41,215 nucleotides of DNA from Candidatus Subteraquimicrobium carltonvillense. GTDB taxonomy: Bacteria; Actinomycetota; Aquicultoria; Subteraquimicrobiales; Subteraquimicrobiaceae. The notes under the pieces were generated by a model. That model did no database searches. It was not told the origin of the DNA and worked only from the letters and a program-made list of their open reading frames with translations. Shown here piece after piece: positions 15,583-23,552 of the stretch. Location of the stretch: assembly GCA_002339355.1 (NCBI GenBank), contig DDKQ01000113.1, positions 1 to 41,215 of the forward strand. Reading direction: 5' to 3'. Position numbers and translations under genes: made by a program. How positions within the stretch are numbered: position 1 is the stretch's first letter; every line of letters begins with the position of its first letter.

Positions 15583-17166
15583 ATGGGGCATTTGGGTATA
15601 TCCAAAGAAATTTCGAGGATGGTTCGTGAGAGGTACTTCAGGGTGGTGCTTGTTCTCGTCATCGTCCTCTTGGTTTTGCTCTGTGGCTGGGGGACCGTTT
15701 ATGCTACCTTCCCAAGAACCTTCAAGCTCAGTCCGGTCAATAAGGGTATAATCTCAACCAATACACCCAGGATTCATGCTAAGTGGTCCATTTTCATGGG
15801 AGAAAAAGTTGAGGTGGTTAAGGCACTTCTGGACGGGAAGGATGTAACCGATGAAATCTTTCTCAAAAAGGATGGTTTTTCTTATATCCCTGGTATTCCC
15901 TTGGAGGAGGGCGAGCATAGATTCTTCATCAAATTAAAATATAGATTCCTGTTGAGTAAGGATTTTGGGGATGGTCGAATCTTCATCGTCGATACCCAAC
16001 CCCCTGTTATTTCCTTTAAGAGCGATTCTTCGCTCATCGCTACTAGGGAATCGAAATTCGAGCTTGAGGGCCGGATCGAACCAGGTGCTCGACTTAGGCT
16101 GAGGCTCAATGGGAAATCCCTTCCTACTCCAACCATTCGGAAGGATGGTTCCTTCTATTTGGATATCACCTTGCCATCCGAGAGGAATATCCTGAAGGCG
16201 ATAGCCATCGATCTTGCCGGGAATAAGGGCAGCGAGAGATTGGTACTGGTCATAGATAGGGATTCTCCCATAATAAAGGAGTTCTCTCCAAGCAACAAAT
16301 CTCAGGTCAAAACATCCAATCCGATGATAAAGGTTCAGGTTGAAGAGGCGGACTCGGAAATTAGCGAGATAAGTTTGAGAGTGGATGGGGTGAGGCGGGA
16401 GAGCGAATATGATCCGGAGATGGAATCGATCCTTTGCCCTCTCAGTTTAGGGGAGGGGAAGCACTCCATTGAGTTGTGGATCAAAGATGCCGCCGGAAAT
16501 AGTGCCTATGCCAAATGGGATTTCACCGTGGATAGCACGGAAACCTTCGGTGGAAATGCTATGGCTTTTGGTGCGAGGGGAGCGGATGTAACGGAGCTTC
16601 AAGCCAGGCTCATCATGTTGGGTTTCGATTGTGGTGTGATCGATGGCGTCTTTGGACCGGCCACCAGGAAAGCAGTCGAGGCACTGCAGGAAGCCCGCGG
16701 TCTGCTAGTAAGCGGCATCGTTGGTTCGAGTGAGTTTGAGATCTTAAGGTCTGGGAAACTTCCTGGGGGACCAATTGATGGTGCGAGGATCGTCATCCAA
16801 GTTTCCAAAAGGGCGCTTTACCTGTATCAGGGCGAGGGTTTGCTCAAGGTATATCCCATAGCTGTGGGCAGGCGCAGCTTTCCCACACCCATAGGGCACT
16901 TTCGGATAATCAGGAAGGATATCAATCCCACCTGGTATCCTCCCGACTGGGCCGATGTGAGGCATCCGATACCTCCAGGACCGGGGAATCCCCTAGGGAA
17001 TAGGCGCTTGCTTTTGAGCAATCCAAAGTATGGGATACACGGGACCAACAGACCCTCCTCCATTGGCAAGGCGGTAACCCATGGTTGCATTAGGATGTAT
17101 CCCAGCGATATTCTGGAGTTATTCGATGCCGTGTCCGTGGGGACACCCGTGGACATAGTGAGATAG
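15583..17166 (+). CDS. L,D-transpeptidase with Ig-like and peptidoglycan-binding domains
   Basis: A paralogue of the protein at 6189-7556, enlarged by a peptidoglycan-binding domain. Order: membrane helix about 20-42, Ig-like beta modules about 48-322, PG_binding_1 about 330-392 (ARGADVTELQARL, GVFGPATRKAVEALQ), YkuD catalytic domain about 400-527. Catalytic His lies in IHGT and nucleophile Cys502 in THGCIRM. GGGTGA at 15571-15576 precedes the ATG. It should crosslink the wall outside the membrane, tethered by its helix and gripping glycan through the extra domain. It diverges from a metallophosphoesterase and is followed by the pdxS promoter. Confidence 0.9.
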   Translation: MGHLGISKEISRMVRERYFRVVLVLVIVLLVLLCGWGTVYATFPRTFKLSPVNKGIISTNTPRIHAKWSIFMGEKVEVVKALLDGKDVTDEIFLKKDGFSYIPGIPLEEGEHRFFIKLKYRFLLSKDFGDGRIFIVDTQPPVISFKSDSSLIATRESKFELEGRIEPGARLRLRLNGKSLPTPTIRKDGSFYLDITLPSERNILKAIAIDLAGNKGSERLVLVIDRDSPIIKEFSPSNKSQVKTSNPMIKVQVEEADSEISEISLRVDGVRRESEYDPEMESILCPLSLGEGKHSIELWIKDAAGNSAYAKWDFTVDSTETFGGNAMAFGARGADVTELQARLIMLGFDCGVIDGVFGPATRKAVEALQEARGLLVSGIVGSSEFEILRSGKLPGGPIDGARIVIQVSKRALYLYQGEGLLKVYPIAVGRRSFPTPIGHFRIIRKDINPTWYPPDWADVRHPIPPGPGNPLGNRRLLLSNPKYGIHGTNRPSSIGKAVTHGCIRMYPSDILELFDAVSVGTPVDIVR

Positions 17167-17170
17167 AATC

Positions 17171-17200
17171 TTGCTATCAGCTATATTATTATAGTATGAT
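17171..17200 (+). promoter_or_regulatory. Probable pdxS promoter
   Basis: TTGCTA (17171-17176) and TATGAT (17195-17200), 18 bp apart, match the sigma-70 consensus at four and five of six positions. They lie between the transpeptidase stop and the pdxS start. Confidence 0.48.
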
Positions 17201-17232
17201 TTAATTACCTTGTGAGTTTTGGAGGGAGTTGT

Positions 17233-18117
17233 ATGGTTAAGCAGGGAACGTATAGGGTTAAAACTGGGCTCGCTGAGATGCTCAAGGGCGGAGTGATCAT
17301 GGATGTTACCAATGCTGAACAGGCGAAGATCGCCGAAGATGCCGGTGCTGTGGCGGTCATGGCTTTGGAGCGCGTTCCAGCGGACATCCGAGCTGCAGGT
17401 GGAGTGGCACGGATGGCTGACCCAACCATAATTGAGGAGATCATGAATGTGGTAACCATCCCAGTAATGGCCAAGGTGAGAATCGGTCACTTCGTTGAGG
17501 CACAGATCTTGGAATCTCTGGGAGTGGATTTTATTGATGAAAGCGAGGTACTCACTCCGGCGGATGAAGAGCATCACATAAATAAGTGGGACTTCAAAAT
17601 TCCCTTCGTCTGTGGGGCGAGGAATCTTGGAGAGGCTTTAAGGCGCATTGGAGAGGGTGCTGCGATGATAAGGACCAAGGGGGAAGCCGGAACGGGCAAT
17701 GTGGTGGAAGCCGTTCGTCACATGCGTCTCATAATGAATGAGGCTCGGCGTCTAAAGAATCTTCGCGAGGACGAGCTCATGACGGCGGCGAAGGAATTGC
17801 AGGCTCCATATGAACTCGTTTGCCAGGTTGCCAAGAGTGGCAAACTCACCGTGGTCAATTTCGCCGCTGGTGGAATTGCAACCCCAGCGGATGCTGCTTT
17901 GATGATGCAACTCGGTGCGGATGGAGTCTTCGTGGGTTCGGGGATATTTAAATCCGAGAATCCTGCTGTGATGGCTCGGGCCATCGTTGAGGCAACCACT
18001 CATTATAATGATCCCGAGGTTCTTGCCAATGTCTCGAGGAAACTTGGCAAGGCGATGGCGGGTCTTGAAATTTCGCAAATCGGTGAGGAGGATCTACTCC
18101 AGTTTAGAGGATGGTAG
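17233..18117 (+). CDS. pdxS: Pyridoxal 5'-phosphate synthase subunit PdxS
   Basis: Synthase subunit of the DXP-independent PLP pathway. It condenses ribose 5-phosphate, glyceraldehyde 3-phosphate and ammonia delivered by PdxT in a dodecameric (beta/alpha)8 barrel. ATG 17233 is chosen over GTG 17212 because GGAGGGAG (17221-17228) precedes it, and because it puts Asp24, Lys81 (MAKVRIGH) and Lys149 (IRTKGE) at exactly the numbers known from Bacillus PdxS. GTGN(V/I) phosphate loop and VGSGIF are present. Length is 294 residues. The downstream pdxT overlaps it, giving a coupled pair in a conserved actinobacterial order with yebC and ruvCAB. Confidence 0.97.
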   Translation: MVKQGTYRVKTGLAEMLKGGVIMDVTNAEQAKIAEDAGAVAVMALERVPADIRAAGGVARMADPTIIEEIMNVVTIPVMAKVRIGHFVEAQILESLGVDFIDESEVLTPADEEHHINKWDFKIPFVCGARNLGEALRRIGEGAAMIRTKGEAGTGNVVEAVRHMRLIMNEARRLKNLREDELMTAAKELQAPYELVCQVAKSGKLTVVNFAAGGIATPADAALMMQLGADGVFVGSGIFKSENPAVMARAIVEATTHYNDPEVLANVSRKLGKAMAGLEISQIGEEDLLQFRGW

Positions 18118-18695
18118 TGAATATAGGAGTACTCGCTCTCCAGGGAGCTGTTAGAGAGCATATTCAAATGATCGAGCGATGCAAAGCTCGGGGGATTTCC
18201 ATAAAGAGACCTCACGAGCTTTCGCTTATAGATGCCCTCATTATCCCCGGAGGAGAAAGCACCACCATCGACAAACTCATGGAAAAATACAACTTTGTGG
18301 AGACCATTCGTAAGCTTAATGCCGATGGTCTTCCCGTTTACGGCACTTGCGCGGGTTTAATCCTTTTAGCTAAGAAGATAACCGAGGGAACTCAACCCCT
18401 ACTTAAACTCATGGATATTGAGGTCAAGCGCAATGCCTTTGGAAGGCAAAGGGAAAGTTTCGAAGCCGACTTGGATATCTCTGAGCTCGGTTCCCGATCC
18501 TACAAAGGCGTCTTTATTCGTGCTCCCTGGATCGAATCGGTGGGACAGGGTGTTACCGTCATGGCGAAATTTGATGGTAAAATTATAATGGCAAGGCAGG
18601 ATAAGCTATTGGTTTCAGCTTTCCATCCCGAACTTACGGGCGATTGCAGGATTCACGAATATTTTATAGAAAGATTTGTAAAGCAAGGGTGTTAA
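18111..18695 (+). CDS. pdxT: Pyridoxal 5'-phosphate synthase glutaminase PdxT
   Basis: Class I glutamine amidotransferase that hydrolyses glutamine and channels ammonia into PdxS. Nucleophile Cys80 sits in YGTCAGLILLA and the His172/Glu174 dyad in FHPELTGD; the N-terminus NIGVLALQGAVREH and PGGEST loop are diagnostic. Length is 194 residues with ATG 18111, which overlaps pdxS by 7 bp. GTG 18117 (giving 192 residues) is an attractive alternative: AGAGG at 18106-18110 lies six bases before it and it overlaps the pdxS stop by one base. Confidence 0.96.
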   Translation: MVVNIGVLALQGAVREHIQMIERCKARGISIKRPHELSLIDALIIPGGESTTIDKLMEKYNFVETIRKLNADGLPVYGTCAGLILLAKKITEGTQPLLKLMDIEVKRNAFGRQRESFEADLDISELGSRSYKGVFIRAPWIESVGQGVTVMAKFDGKIIMARQDKLLVSAFHPELTGDCRIHEYFIERFVKQGC

Positions 18696-18736
18696 AATTA
18701 GGGGAATTTTGCAGGTGACTAGATGAGGTGTTTTAA

Positions 18737-19498
18737 ATGTCTGGACATTCGAAATGGGCGCAGATAAAACACAAGAAGGTTAAAGAGGATGCTAAGAGGG
18801 GACGAATATTCAGCAGGCTCTCAAGAGCGATTATGGTTGCTGCAAAGGAGGGAGGAGGGAATCCCGATTTAAATCCCACTTTGGCGACTGCTATCCAAAA
18901 AGCTAAGGACTACAACATGCCTCACGAAAATATCGAGCGAGCGATCAAGAGAGGTACGGGGGAGTTGGGAGAAGCTAGGTTCGAACACATCATTTACGAG
19001 GGATATGGTCCCAATGGAGTAGCCATCATGGTTCATGTTTTGACGGACAACAGGAATAGAGCCGCCGCGGATATGCGTAGCATTTTCTCAAGACACCAGG
19101 GGAATTTGGGAGCAACGGGCTGTGTAAGCTGGATGTTCGATAAAAAAGGTCATATCCTGATAAACAAAGGAGAGGGAATAGACGAAGATGAACTTTTAAC
19201 CATTGCCATAGAAGCCGGTGCCGAGGATATGAGAGCGCAGAATGATCACTATGAGATCATCACCTTCCCAACAGATCTCATAAGCGTGCGCAAAACCTTG
19301 GAAGAGCATGGGATAACACCGGATTCGGCGGAGATAACTATGCTTCCGAAGAGCACCGTCAAACTCAATAAGGAAGAAGCGAAGAAGGTATTGAGGTTGA
19401 TGGATGCTCTGGAGGAGCACGACGATGTGCAGGAAATATACGCAAACTTCGATATCCCTGATGAGATACTAGAGGAACTCACTATAGGGGTAAAGTAA
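18737..19498 (+). CDS. yebC: YebC/PmpR family protein
   Basis: A 253-residue YebC/TACO1 protein. The N-terminus SGHSKWAQIKHKKVKEDAKRG and the segment NMPHENIERAIKRGTGE are the family signatures, followed by the acidic domains. Members have been described as DNA-binding regulators and more recently as ribosome-associated factors that relieve stalling, so either role may apply. Its place between pdxT and ruvC is a widespread arrangement. The start ATG is preceded by a GAGG-type site at about 18725-18728. Confidence 0.96.
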   Translation: MSGHSKWAQIKHKKVKEDAKRGRIFSRLSRAIMVAAKEGGGNPDLNPTLATAIQKAKDYNMPHENIERAIKRGTGELGEARFEHIIYEGYGPNGVAIMVHVLTDNRNRAAADMRSIFSRHQGNLGATGCVSWMFDKKGHILINKGEGIDEDELLTIAIEAGAEDMRAQNDHYEIITFPTDLISVRKTLEEHGITPDSAEITMLPKSTVKLNKEEAKKVLRLMDALEEHDDVQEIYANFDIPDEILEELTIGVK

Positions 19499-19533
19499 GC
19501 CATCCAAAGTTCAAAATCCTAGACTGAATTTCA

Positions 19534-19563
19534 TTGACACCGGGTGACTTTTTTGTGTTATAT
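19534..19563 (+). promoter_or_regulatory. ruvC promoter
   Basis: A perfect TTGACA at 19534-19539 and TTATAT at 19558-19563 are 18 bp apart; TATATT one base further on is an alternative -10. The site is 38 bp ahead of ruvC, after a 100-bp gap from yebC, so ruvCAB has its own start of transcription. No SOS (LexA) box of either the CTGT-N8-ACAG or GAAC-N4-GTTC type is visible in the gap. Confidence 0.62.
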
Positions 19564-19601
19564 TATATGAAACAAATGTTCGATTTCATTAGAGGATTTT
19601 C

Positions 19602-20123
19602 ATGATTATTCTGGGGATTGACCCGGGGACTGCCTGTACCGGTTATGGTATCGTCGATTACCGATGGGATGAATTCAAACTGAAGCGTTATGGTTGTATC
19701 AGGACCAAAGCTAGTCTCCCTACCCATCAAAGACTTCGAGAAATCTATGCGAGGCTGGTGGAGATAATAGAGGAAAATCAGCCCGATGAGCTGGTCTTGG
19801 AGCAGCTCTTTTTCAGCGAGAATGCTCAAACCGCAATGGCTGTGGGACAGGTTCGCGGAATAGCCCTTCTGGCCGCGGCAAATTGTAATTTAAGGACATT
19901 CGAGTATACTCCCCTACAGATAAAACAAGCTGTGGCGGGATATGGTAGGGCTCGCAAGGAGCAAATTCAGTACATGGTCAAGACCATCCTCGGTCTTGCC
20001 GAAACTCCCAAGCCGGACGACGCGGCGGATGCTTTAGCTTTGGCCATATGTCATGCCCACTGCAAGAGGATGGGAGAGAAGATATGGACGAACGTCGAAG
20101 GACGAAGGTCGAACGAGCGATGA
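19602..20123 (+). CDS. ruvC: Crossover junction endodeoxyribonuclease RuvC
   Basis: Holliday-junction resolvase with an RNase H fold. Catalytic acids are Asp7 (LGIDPGT), Glu67 (LVLEQLFF), Asp140 and Asp143 (DDAADALALA). Length is 173 residues. The last 12 or so codons (from about 20088) are made of a repetitive GACGAACGTCGAAGGACGA-like sequence that also fills the spacer to ruvA. The C-terminal tail WTNVEGRRSNER therefore looks recently acquired rather than conserved. It acts with RuvAB encoded next. Confidence 0.96.
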   Translation: MIILGIDPGTACTGYGIVDYRWDEFKLKRYGCIRTKASLPTHQRLREIYARLVEIIEENQPDELVLEQLFFSENAQTAMAVGQVRGIALLAAANCNLRTFEYTPLQIKQAVAGYGRARKEQIQYMVKTILGLAETPKPDDAADALALAICHAHCKRMGEKIWTNVEGRRSNER

Positions 20124-20156
20124 AGAACGAAACTAACCAGCCAACAAGCCAACTAT
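20090..20156. repeat. Word-like repetitive tract at the end of ruvC
   Basis: Two word sets occur in series: ACGAAC/GTCGAAGG/ACGAAGG/TCGAACGA variants, then AACCAGCCAACAAGCCAAC. The first set overlaps the end of the ruvC reading frame and supplies its stop codon. It resembles the other low-complexity tracts in this window. Confidence 0.55.
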
Positions 20157-20176
20157 TGTGAAAGGGGAAGTATCAT

Positions 20177-20776
20177 TTGATAGCATTTTTAAGGGGGAAA
20201 GTACAGGGTAAGACGGACCGTTGTGTTGTCCTGGATGTCAATGGGATTGGCTATGAGCTTTTTCTATCCACCAATTCTCTCTCCAAAGTACCTGCAATTG
20301 GGGAAACTGCCAGTTTATATACCTATCTCCATGTAAGGGATGATGCTTTGCAGCTTTACGGTTTTACTACTCCTTGTGAAAGGGAGCTTTTTGAGTATCT
20401 ATTGTCGGTTACCGGCGTTGGCCCAAAAGTTGCACTGGCTATTCTCTCTGCGTTTTCCGTTAATTCTTTAAAGGAAGCCATTGTACGAGAGGATGTGGAA
20501 CTCATTAGTGCCATCCCCGGCATAGGGAAGAAGAGTGCCCAAAGGCTAATTTTGGAGTTGAAGGGGAGACTATCTCTGCCTGAGGTTGCCACCCTTTCCC
20601 AGGAAAGGGGTAAGAGCTCTACCTATGCCCAGGCGAGAAAGGCTTTAATGGCTTTGGGCTACTCCGCTGCGGAGGCAAAGAACGCTCTGGAAGGTTTCCC
20701 CCATGACAAGGGAGAAATCTCCACCGAGGAGCTTTTGAAGTACGCCCTGAGAAATTTGGCATCAAACCAGCGATAA
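20177..20776 (+). CDS. ruvA: Holliday junction branch migration protein RuvA
   Basis: Tetrameric junction-binding subunit of the RuvAB motor. OB-fold N-terminal domain (about 1-65), tandem helix-hairpin-helix domain (about 70-135, with SVTGVGPKVALAIL and AIPGIGKKSAQRLILELKG), flexible linker, and C-terminal three-helix domain that touches RuvB (about 150-199). The start is TTG 20177, with AGGGGAAG at 20162-20169 as ribosome site, and the normal N-terminus MIAFLRGKV confirms it. 199 residues, full length. Confidence 0.96.
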   Translation: MIAFLRGKVQGKTDRCVVLDVNGIGYELFLSTNSLSKVPAIGETASLYTYLHVRDDALQLYGFTTPCERELFEYLLSVTGVGPKVALAILSAFSVNSLKEAIVREDVELISAIPGIGKKSAQRLILELKGRLSLPEVATLSQERGKSSTYAQARKALMALGYSAAEAKNALEGFPHDKGEISTEELLKYALRNLASNQR

Positions 20777-20835
20777 TCCAAAATTTAAAAATCAAAATGC
20801 AAAGTGGCAAATTAAAATTCATTTTACATTAAAGG
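20776..20835. repeat. A-rich word-like tract between ruvA and ruvB
   Basis: AAAATTTAAAAATCAAAATGCAAA-type words fill the spacer. The complement of a related tract occurs at 28095-28134 between yajC and secD. No promoter or terminator is obvious, so ruvB is probably read from the ruvC promoter. Confidence 0.5.
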
Positions 20836-20849
20836 GTTAGGAGATAGTT

Positions 20850-21866
20850 ATGGAGGAAAGGATTTTATCCGCTAAGCTAACACTCGAGGATATCGAATAC
20901 GATAAGACCCTTCGCCCCAGATGGATGGAAGAATTCATAGGACAGGCGAGGGTAAAAGAAAATCTTCAAATTTTTATTTCAGCGGCTAAAGCCCGAGGGG
21001 AGGCTTTAGATCACGTACTTTTATCGGGTCCACCCGGACTAGGTAAGACCACTCTGGCTGGCATCATTGCGAATGAGTTGGGTGTGAGCATAAAGGTGAC
21101 CTCGGGACCAGCACTGGAGAGGGCAGGGGATTTGGCAGCAATCCTCACCAATCTCCAACCCCAAGATGTATTGTTCATCGATGAGATCCATCGATTGAGT
21201 CGGACGGTGGAGGAAATTTTATACCCAGCGATGGAGGATTTTAAAATTGACATCATCATTGGAAAGGGCGCCGGGGCAAGATCTTTAAGGTTGGACACCC
21301 CGCCCTTCACGCTGGTTGGAGCCACTACACGAACTGGGCTCATTACTTCCCCACTCAGAGACAGATTCGGTGTGAATTGTAGACTTGAATATTACACTGA
21401 GGATGAACTCTTTGCCATAGTTGGACGTTCGGCATCCATCCTCAAGGTAGATATTGATACCGAAGGAGCTCAGGAAATAGCCCGCCGTTCCAGGGGAACC
21501 CCTCGTGTGGCGAACCGGCTCTTGAAGAGAGTTCGGGACTATGCCGAGGTCAAAAGCGATGGAAAGGTTACCAAGGGAATAGGCTGTGAGGCCTTGGCCT
21601 TCTTTGAGGTGGATGAAAAGGGATTAGACAAACTGGATCAGAGAATTTTGCTCACCCTCATTGAGAAATTTGGAGGAACCCCCGTTGGGCTGAATACCCT
21701 GGCGGTTGCCGTTGGGGAGGAGCCCGAAACCATCGAGGATGTTTATGAGCCCTATCTTCTCCAATTGGGATTCCTTCAGCGAACACCGCGCGGTAGAATT
21801 CCCACCGAACTCGCCTACAAACATCTGGGCATATCCGATCCCAGACATCAAAATAAACTATTTTAA
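20850..21866 (+). CDS. ruvB: Holliday junction helicase motor RuvB
   Basis: Hexameric AAA+ ATPase that drives branch migration with RuvA. Walker A is GPPGLGKTT at 60-68, Walker B is LFIDEIHRL with Asp111 and Glu112, sensor 1 is GATTR, and the C-terminal winged-helix domain ends ELAYKHLG. Length is 338 residues. The N-terminal LRPRWMEEFIGQ is the family signature. ATG start follows a TTAGGAGATAG site at about 20838-20848. Confidence 0.97.
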   Translation: MEERILSAKLTLEDIEYDKTLRPRWMEEFIGQARVKENLQIFISAAKARGEALDHVLLSGPPGLGKTTLAGIIANELGVSIKVTSGPALERAGDLAAILTNLQPQDVLFIDEIHRLSRTVEEILYPAMEDFKIDIIIGKGAGARSLRLDTPPFTLVGATTRTGLITSPLRDRFGVNCRLEYYTEDELFAIVGRSASILKVDIDTEGAQEIARRSRGTPRVANRLLKRVRDYAEVKSDGKVTKGIGCEALAFFEVDEKGLDKLDQRILLTLIEKFGGTPVGLNTLAVAVGEEPETIEDVYEPYLLQLGFLQRTPRGRIPTELAYKHLGISDPRHQNKLF

Positions 21867-21977
21867 GTAAACTTGTAGCGAACCTTAAGTTAACCCCTTT
21901 AGGAATATTAAAAACATATTTCGGGAGAATTCGATGAACTCTATACAAATTTGTAGGAGAGTAAAGAACTTTAGCGC

Positions 21978-22007
21978 TTTACATAGTGAATATAAGTAAA
22001 GTAAAAT
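21978..22007 (+). promoter_or_regulatory. Probable promoter of the VapBC module
   Basis: TTTACA (21978-21983) and TAAAAT (22002-22007) are 18 bp apart, each matching the consensus at five of six positions, about 27 bp ahead of the antitoxin ATG. The AbrB-fold antitoxin is expected to bind near here. Confidence 0.48.
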
Positions 22008-22033
22008 ATCAGAAAGTAAAAGGAAAAAGAGAG

Positions 22034-22273
22034 ATGGAAAAGTCGGTCAAGATAAGCAGCAAATATCAGATCGTTATCCCGAAGGAAATACGGAGAGCTT
22101 TGCGTTTGGAGAAAGGCGACGAGCTCGTTTTCGTAGCGGAGGGAGGCGTCATTCACCTTAAAGCAAAGCCCAGGAGCTATGTGGAGCACATGAAGGGCCT
22201 ACATCGCGAGCTCTGGGAAGGCATGGATGTCAACAGATATCTTCAGGGAGAGAGGGAAACCTGGGAAAGTTAA
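22034..22273 (+). CDS. VapB-type antitoxin, AbrB/MazE fold
   Basis: Swapped-hairpin AbrB DNA-binding domain at the N-terminus: SVKISSKYQIVIPKEIRRAL and KGDELVFVAEGG are the standard pattern. The C-terminal tail, about 45-79, is the likely toxin-binding part. I chose ATG 22034 because AAAGGAAAAAGAGAG precedes it and the AbrB domain begins immediately; an upstream GTG 21986 overlaps the promoter. 79 residues. Partner of the PIN-domain protein 24 bp downstream, and probably autorepressing. Confidence 0.86.
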   Translation: MEKSVKISSKYQIVIPKEIRRALRLEKGDELVFVAEGGVIHLKAKPRSYVEHMKGLHRELWEGMDVNRYLQGERETWES

Positions 22274-22297
22274 CATCAGGACTTAGGAGAAAATGAA

Positions 22298-22714
22298 GTG
22301 ATCGGATTAGATACCGCCATTTTTATATTTCATTTTGAAGAGAATCAGAAATATCTCAAGATCACCTCGGCTATCCTTGGAGCTATCGAGGAAGGCAAGG
22401 TAAAGGGAGTAACTTCGATAATCACATTGATGGAGATACTGGCAAAACCGAAGGCGGAAAACAATCAAACAGCTGTTGAGGAGTACAAATTCGTTTTGAA
22501 TACATTCCCGAATCTCAAGGTATTGAACATCGATACGCGCATTGCGGAGAAGGCTGCGGAACTCAAGGCGAGATATGGAATCACCTCGAGGGATGCCATC
22601 CAGGCGGCGACGAGCATTTTAAATGGAGCTGATACTTTTATAACAAACGATCCCAACTTGAGGAAGGTAGAGGAGATCAAGGTTTTAACCCTGGATGAGA
22701 TGCTCGAATTGTGA
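22298..22714 (+). CDS. VapC-type toxin, PIN domain ribonuclease
   Basis: PIN-domain nuclease with the expected acidic set: Asp5 (IGLDTAIF), Glu46 (LMEIL), Asp99 (TSRDAIQAAT) and Asp118 (FITNDPNLRK). VapC toxins cut tRNA or rRNA when freed from VapB. GTG start, with AGGAGA at about 22284-22289 as ribosome site. 138 residues, full length. The pair lies between the ruvCAB operon and a YbaK-domain gene, a likely insertion in an otherwise conserved order. Confidence 0.87.
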   Translation: MIGLDTAIFIFHFEENQKYLKITSAILGAIEEGKVKGVTSIITLMEILAKPKAENNQTAVEEYKFVLNTFPNLKVLNIDTRIAEKAAELKARYGITSRDAIQAATSILNGADTFITNDPNLRKVEEIKVLTLDEMLEL

Positions 22715-22865
22715 GCTCGGTTTTGAGGAAGTAGCACCCTCTTCACTTTTGAATCGGTAGATTCGGGACCCGTACTGAGATTTCCTTTGGTTTCCGGCAA
22801 TAGTCGGTTTTGTAAGAAATCCGCGCTCTTAAAAATTATCCCCACGAGGAAAAAATCTCATCATC

Positions 22866-22903
22866 GATCCTCCGCAAGATTTACAACTTTTGATGGGAGG
22901 ATC
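22866..22903. repeat. Inverted repeat in the vapC-ybaK spacer
   Basis: GATCCTCC (22866-22873) and GGAGGATC (22896-22903) pair perfectly around a 22-bp loop. No T-run follows, so it is not a standard terminator. The 275-bp spacer 22715-22989 holds no gene and no other feature that I can support apart from a small TGGAA-N5-TTCCA palindrome at 22921-22935. Confidence 0.45.
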
Positions 22904-22989
22904 ACTGAACTTTTGAAATATGGAATATTGTTCCAAAATGTTTTATTCTAAAGTCGTGATATTTTTCAATCAATTGAGGAGGTGTGAAA

Positions 22990-23460
22990 ATGGCGATTTG
23001 TCCCGATGTCAAGGAATATCTGAAAAAAAAGGGTGTCTCATACGAACATATTACCCATCCCCAAGTTTTCAGTTACATTGAAGAGGCGAAAGCGTTGGGA
23101 ATAGAAGCGGATGAGATCGCCAAAAATTTAATCATAAAGATAAAGGACAGGCGCGCTTTTGCCGTTTTACCAGGGGCACATAGATTGGACATGCACAAAC
23201 TGAGAGAGGTTGTGGGGTCAAGTCATGCCCGATTGATCATGGAAGAAGAGATGGCAGCGGAATTCCCCAAGTACGAGATCGGTGCGGTTCCACCCTTGGG
23301 AGAGCTATTTGGTATTCCCGTCTATGTGGACAAGAGTCTGCTGGATCACGAGACGGTGATCTTTACCGGGGGCACACACACCGATTCCATTAGGATGAAT
23401 TGTCGGGATTTTGTAAATCTAGTCAACCCCAGGGTTGTAGATTTAGCTGAAGAAGTTTAG
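22990..23460 (+). CDS. YbaK/ProX-type aminoacyl-tRNA deacylase domain protein
   Basis: A stand-alone YbaK/EbsC-superfamily protein, the group that clears misacylated tRNAs such as Cys-tRNA-Pro or Ala-tRNA-Pro in trans. The conserved lysine lies in AKNLIIKIKD (Lys45), followed by VLPGAHRLDMHKLRE and the GAVPPLGE.FGIPVYVD motif. ATG 22990 follows GAGGAGG (22976-22982) with seven bases between; GTG 22984 is too close to that site. 156 residues. The exact tRNA substrate cannot be told; some members are found fused to or near prolyl-tRNA synthetase, which is absent here. Confidence 0.83.
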   Translation: MAICPDVKEYLKKKGVSYEHITHPQVFSYIEEAKALGIEADEIAKNLIIKIKDRRAFAVLPGAHRLDMHKLREVVGSSHARLIMEEEMAAEFPKYEIGAVPPLGELFGIPVYVDKSLLDHETVIFTGGTHTDSIRMNCRDFVNLVNPRVVDLAEEV

Positions 23461-23552
23461 CGGGCTTCGATTCACGTAAATGGAATCGATCTCGGAACAT
23501 GGTATACAATTGGGAAGAATTGCGAGCTCAAACTCGAAGATGGTGAAGAGGG

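Noticed and set aside
19499..19601. LexA/SOS box ahead of ruvC
   Set aside because: Neither CTGT-N8-ACAG nor GAAC-N4-GTTC symmetry is present; only a standard promoter is visible.
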